Shown here piece by piece: positions 6,430-7,637 of a stretch of 7,637 bases of DNA; position 1 is the first letter of the stretch, and the number at the start of each line of letters is the position of its first letter. The notes under the pieces were generated by a model. The model did not search any database. It was given only the letters and a program-made list of their open reading frames with translations, and was not told the origin of the DNA. Made by a program: the position numbers and the translations under genes. Origin of the DNA: an uncultured Flavobacteriia bacterium (GTDB lineage Bacteria; Bacteroidota; Bacteroidia; Flavobacteriales_D; Crocinitomicaceae). The stretch is from contig CALJTX010000062.1 of assembly GCA_937975705.1 (NCBI GenBank), positions 1 to 7,637 on the forward strand, read 5' to 3'.

Positions 6430-7041
6430 ATGCAAATTCCGTCGGTTTATTTAGAAAGGGCTGTAGACCAACTCGGCAGTTTACCTGGCGTGGGTCGCAG
6501 AACAGCGCTGCGCCTCGCCTTGGACCTACTCAAACGCAACGACATCGAAATAGAAGACTTCGTTTCAGCACTGAGTGCGCTCAAAGATAAAGTGCTGCGC
6601 TGCACCTCTTGCGGAAACATCACAGACACCCCAATTTGCAACATCTGCAGCAATCCGAAGCGCGATGCGACGCTCATTTGCGTGGTAGAAGATATTCGCG
6701 ATGTGATGGCGATAGAATCTACAAGTACTTTCAACGGACGCTACCATGTATTGGGTGGGCTTATTTCGCCAATGGATGGCATCGGGCCTCAAGACTTAAA
6801 TATTTCTAGCCTTCCGGAACGCATTGAAAAATCTGCGCCTAAAGAAATAATCTTGGCCCTTAGCCCAACAATGGAAGGCGACACCACGAATTTTTACATT
6901 TACAAAAAGATCAAAGCCTTTGATGTCTTGATCACGCGGATTTCAAGAGGAATTGCAGTGGGCTCAGAGCTTCAGTATGCAGATGAACTCACGCTTGGGC
7001 GCAGCTTGCAACAGCGTCAGGTCTTTGATTTCGGACAGTAA
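6430..7041 (+). CDS. recR: Recombination protein RecR
   Basis: RecR works with RecO (and RecF) in the cytoplasm to load RecA onto gapped single-stranded DNA coated by SSB, so that replication gaps and breaks can be repaired. The 203-residue protein has normal length and complete architecture: an N-terminal helix-hairpin-helix DNA-binding motif (LGSLPGVGRRTALRLA, about 15-30), a four-cysteine zinc finger (C58, C61, C70, C73, in RCTSCGNITDTPICNICS), a Toprim domain from about residue 81 (ICVVEDIRD, GGLISPMDGIGP, LSPTMEGDTT), and the C-terminal ISRGIAVGSELQYADELTLGRSL segment used for ring assembly. The ATG at 6430 fits family N-termini (IPSVYLERAVDQL). It has no visible Shine-Dalgarno site. It diverges from smpB and converges with the methyltransferase gene, leaving five bases between the two stop codons. 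Confidence 0.97.
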   Translation: MQIPSVYLERAVDQLGSLPGVGRRTALRLALDLLKRNDIEIEDFVSALSALKDKVLRCTSCGNITDTPICNICSNPKRDATLICVVEDIRDVMAIESTSTFNGRYHVLGGLISPMDGIGPQDLNISSLPERIEKSAPKEIILALSPTMEGDTTNFYIYKKIKAFDVLITRISRGIAVGSELQYADELTLGRSLQQRQVFDFGQ

Positions 7042-7046
7042 AAAAA

Positions 7047-7637
7047 TCAATCTATTTTAAAGACGCGTGTTTTCTTTTTGAGGTAGCGCATGCCGTAACC
7101 AAACACAACAATGAAAAGCGCCATGCCAATAAGCTCCCATTGATTGGGTTTGAGCACACCAAGCATATAAGTTTGGAATAAAAGCAAGACCCAAGCTGTA
7201 GTCATGGAGGCAGCCCAACCTGAGTATTCGTTTTCAAGTACTACTTTGATGGAAAACGGCTGCGGATTGGCTTTGAATTTCCAGAATGCTGGCAATAACA
7301 GCGGGGTTTGGCTTTTCCAATCTAGATAGGCCTGACCAAATTTACGGGTTAGGAATTGTTCTTCAGCATAAATAATGAGGCGGTAATACGCTACAAACAA
7401 GACCAAAAATAAAGGGACCAACCAATCAATACCAGTAAAAACCGCCCAGCCTATGTAAGTGGTGATATTGCCTAAGTACAACGGGTGGCGCACCATTGAG
7501 TAAATACCGGTAGAGTTGACAGCTTCCGCTACTTGTTCGTCGCGGTTGCGTCCGGAGGTGTGCGCAGCGCGTTTACCCACTGCAAGTGCGCGAATGACGT
7601 GCCCAAGCACCACTAGGCTGATTGCCGTGATGGTGTA
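7047..7637 (-). CDS. ICMT/PEMT-type membrane methyltransferase (N-terminus missing)
   Basis: This is an integral-membrane, probably SAM-dependent methyltransferase of the isoprenylcysteine carboxyl / phospholipid methyltransferase type. Of 196 visible residues, the family core is clear: GIYSMVRHPLYLGN (Arg50, His51 and Pro52 of the fragment), a hydrophobic pair of segments after it, and YAEEQFLTRKFGQAYLDWK (Glu92, Glu93), the two parts that bind SAM in known members. More hydrophobic segments lie at the C-terminus (MTTAWVLLLFQTYMLGVL, IGMALFIVVFGYGM), then a basic tail. The reading frame stays open to base 7637 with membrane-like residues (YTITAISLV), so the GTG at 7613 is most likely an internal valine and the true start is outside. 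The substrate is unknown. Leptospira LmtA, a lipid A phosphate methyltransferase, belongs to this superfamily, but nothing here proves that role. Confidence 0.85.
   Translation of the reverse strand, partial: YTITAISLVVLGHVIRALAVGKRAAHTSGRNRDEQVAEAVNSTGIYSMVRHPLYLGNITTYIGWAVFTGIDWLVPLFLVLFVAYYRLIIYAEEQFLTRKFGQAYLDWKSQTPLLLPAFWKFKANPQPFSIKVVLENEYSGWAASMTTAWVLLLFQTYMLGVLKPNQWELIGMALFIVVFGYGMRYLKKKTRVFKID

Noticed and set aside
7611..7613. GTG (minus strand) as the start of the methyltransferase
   Set aside because: The frame stays open with membrane-type residues to the window edge, and the start would fall inside a hydrophobic segment, so it is most likely an internal valine.
7600..7637. Adapter sequence at the right edge
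   Set aside because: No adapter match is present, and the methyltransferase frame continues sensibly to the last base.

Overview
The window looks like one end of an assembled contig from a member of the Bacteroidota. Three things support this. A 1135-residue secreted protein ends in a type A C-terminal sorting domain of the type IX secretion system, which is found almost only in that phylum. There are hardly any usable Shine-Dalgarno sites. Promoter-like sites fit the Bacteroidota pattern TTG / TAnnTTTG. The genus cannot be told from this sequence. The first 25 bases are not genomic: they match the 3' end of the Illumina TruSeq read-2 adapter, so the left edge is an assembly artefact that cuts lon in the middle.

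Layout, left to right. (1) 26-1343 (+): C-terminal part of the ATP-dependent protease Lon, with most of its AAA+ module and the whole Ser/Lys protease domain. (2) 1343-1744 (+): a small DCC-family (DUF393) protein whose ATG overlaps the lon stop by one base (TAATG). (3) 1778-5185 (+): the secreted multidomain protein, with signal peptide, ten Asp-box/BNR motifs, a PKD-like domain, a choice-of-anchor/cleaved-adhesin-like domain and the sorting domain. (4) 5255-5893 (+): a periplasmic LolA-family protein, followed by a hairpin and a strong intrinsic terminator. (5) 5951-6403 (-): smpB. (6) 6430-7041 (+): recR, divergent from smpB across 26 bp that carry back-to-back promoter-like sites. (7) 7047-7637 (-): an ICMT/PEMT-type membrane methyltransferase, convergent with recR and cut by the right edge.

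Taken together, the window mixes housekeeping genes (protein quality control by Lon, ribosome rescue by SmpB, recombinational repair by RecR) with envelope genes (a type IX cargo, a LolA-like carrier, a membrane methyltransferase). No pathway ties them together. There are no mobile elements, CRISPR arrays, tRNAs, rRNAs or defence genes, and no stretch over 300 bp lacks a gene. I did not find evidence for a new multi-gene system. The points most worth a second look are the adapter, the very compact smpB/recR promoter region with predicted leaderless transcripts, the strand-asymmetric terminator, and the large secreted protein with no recognisable enzyme domain.
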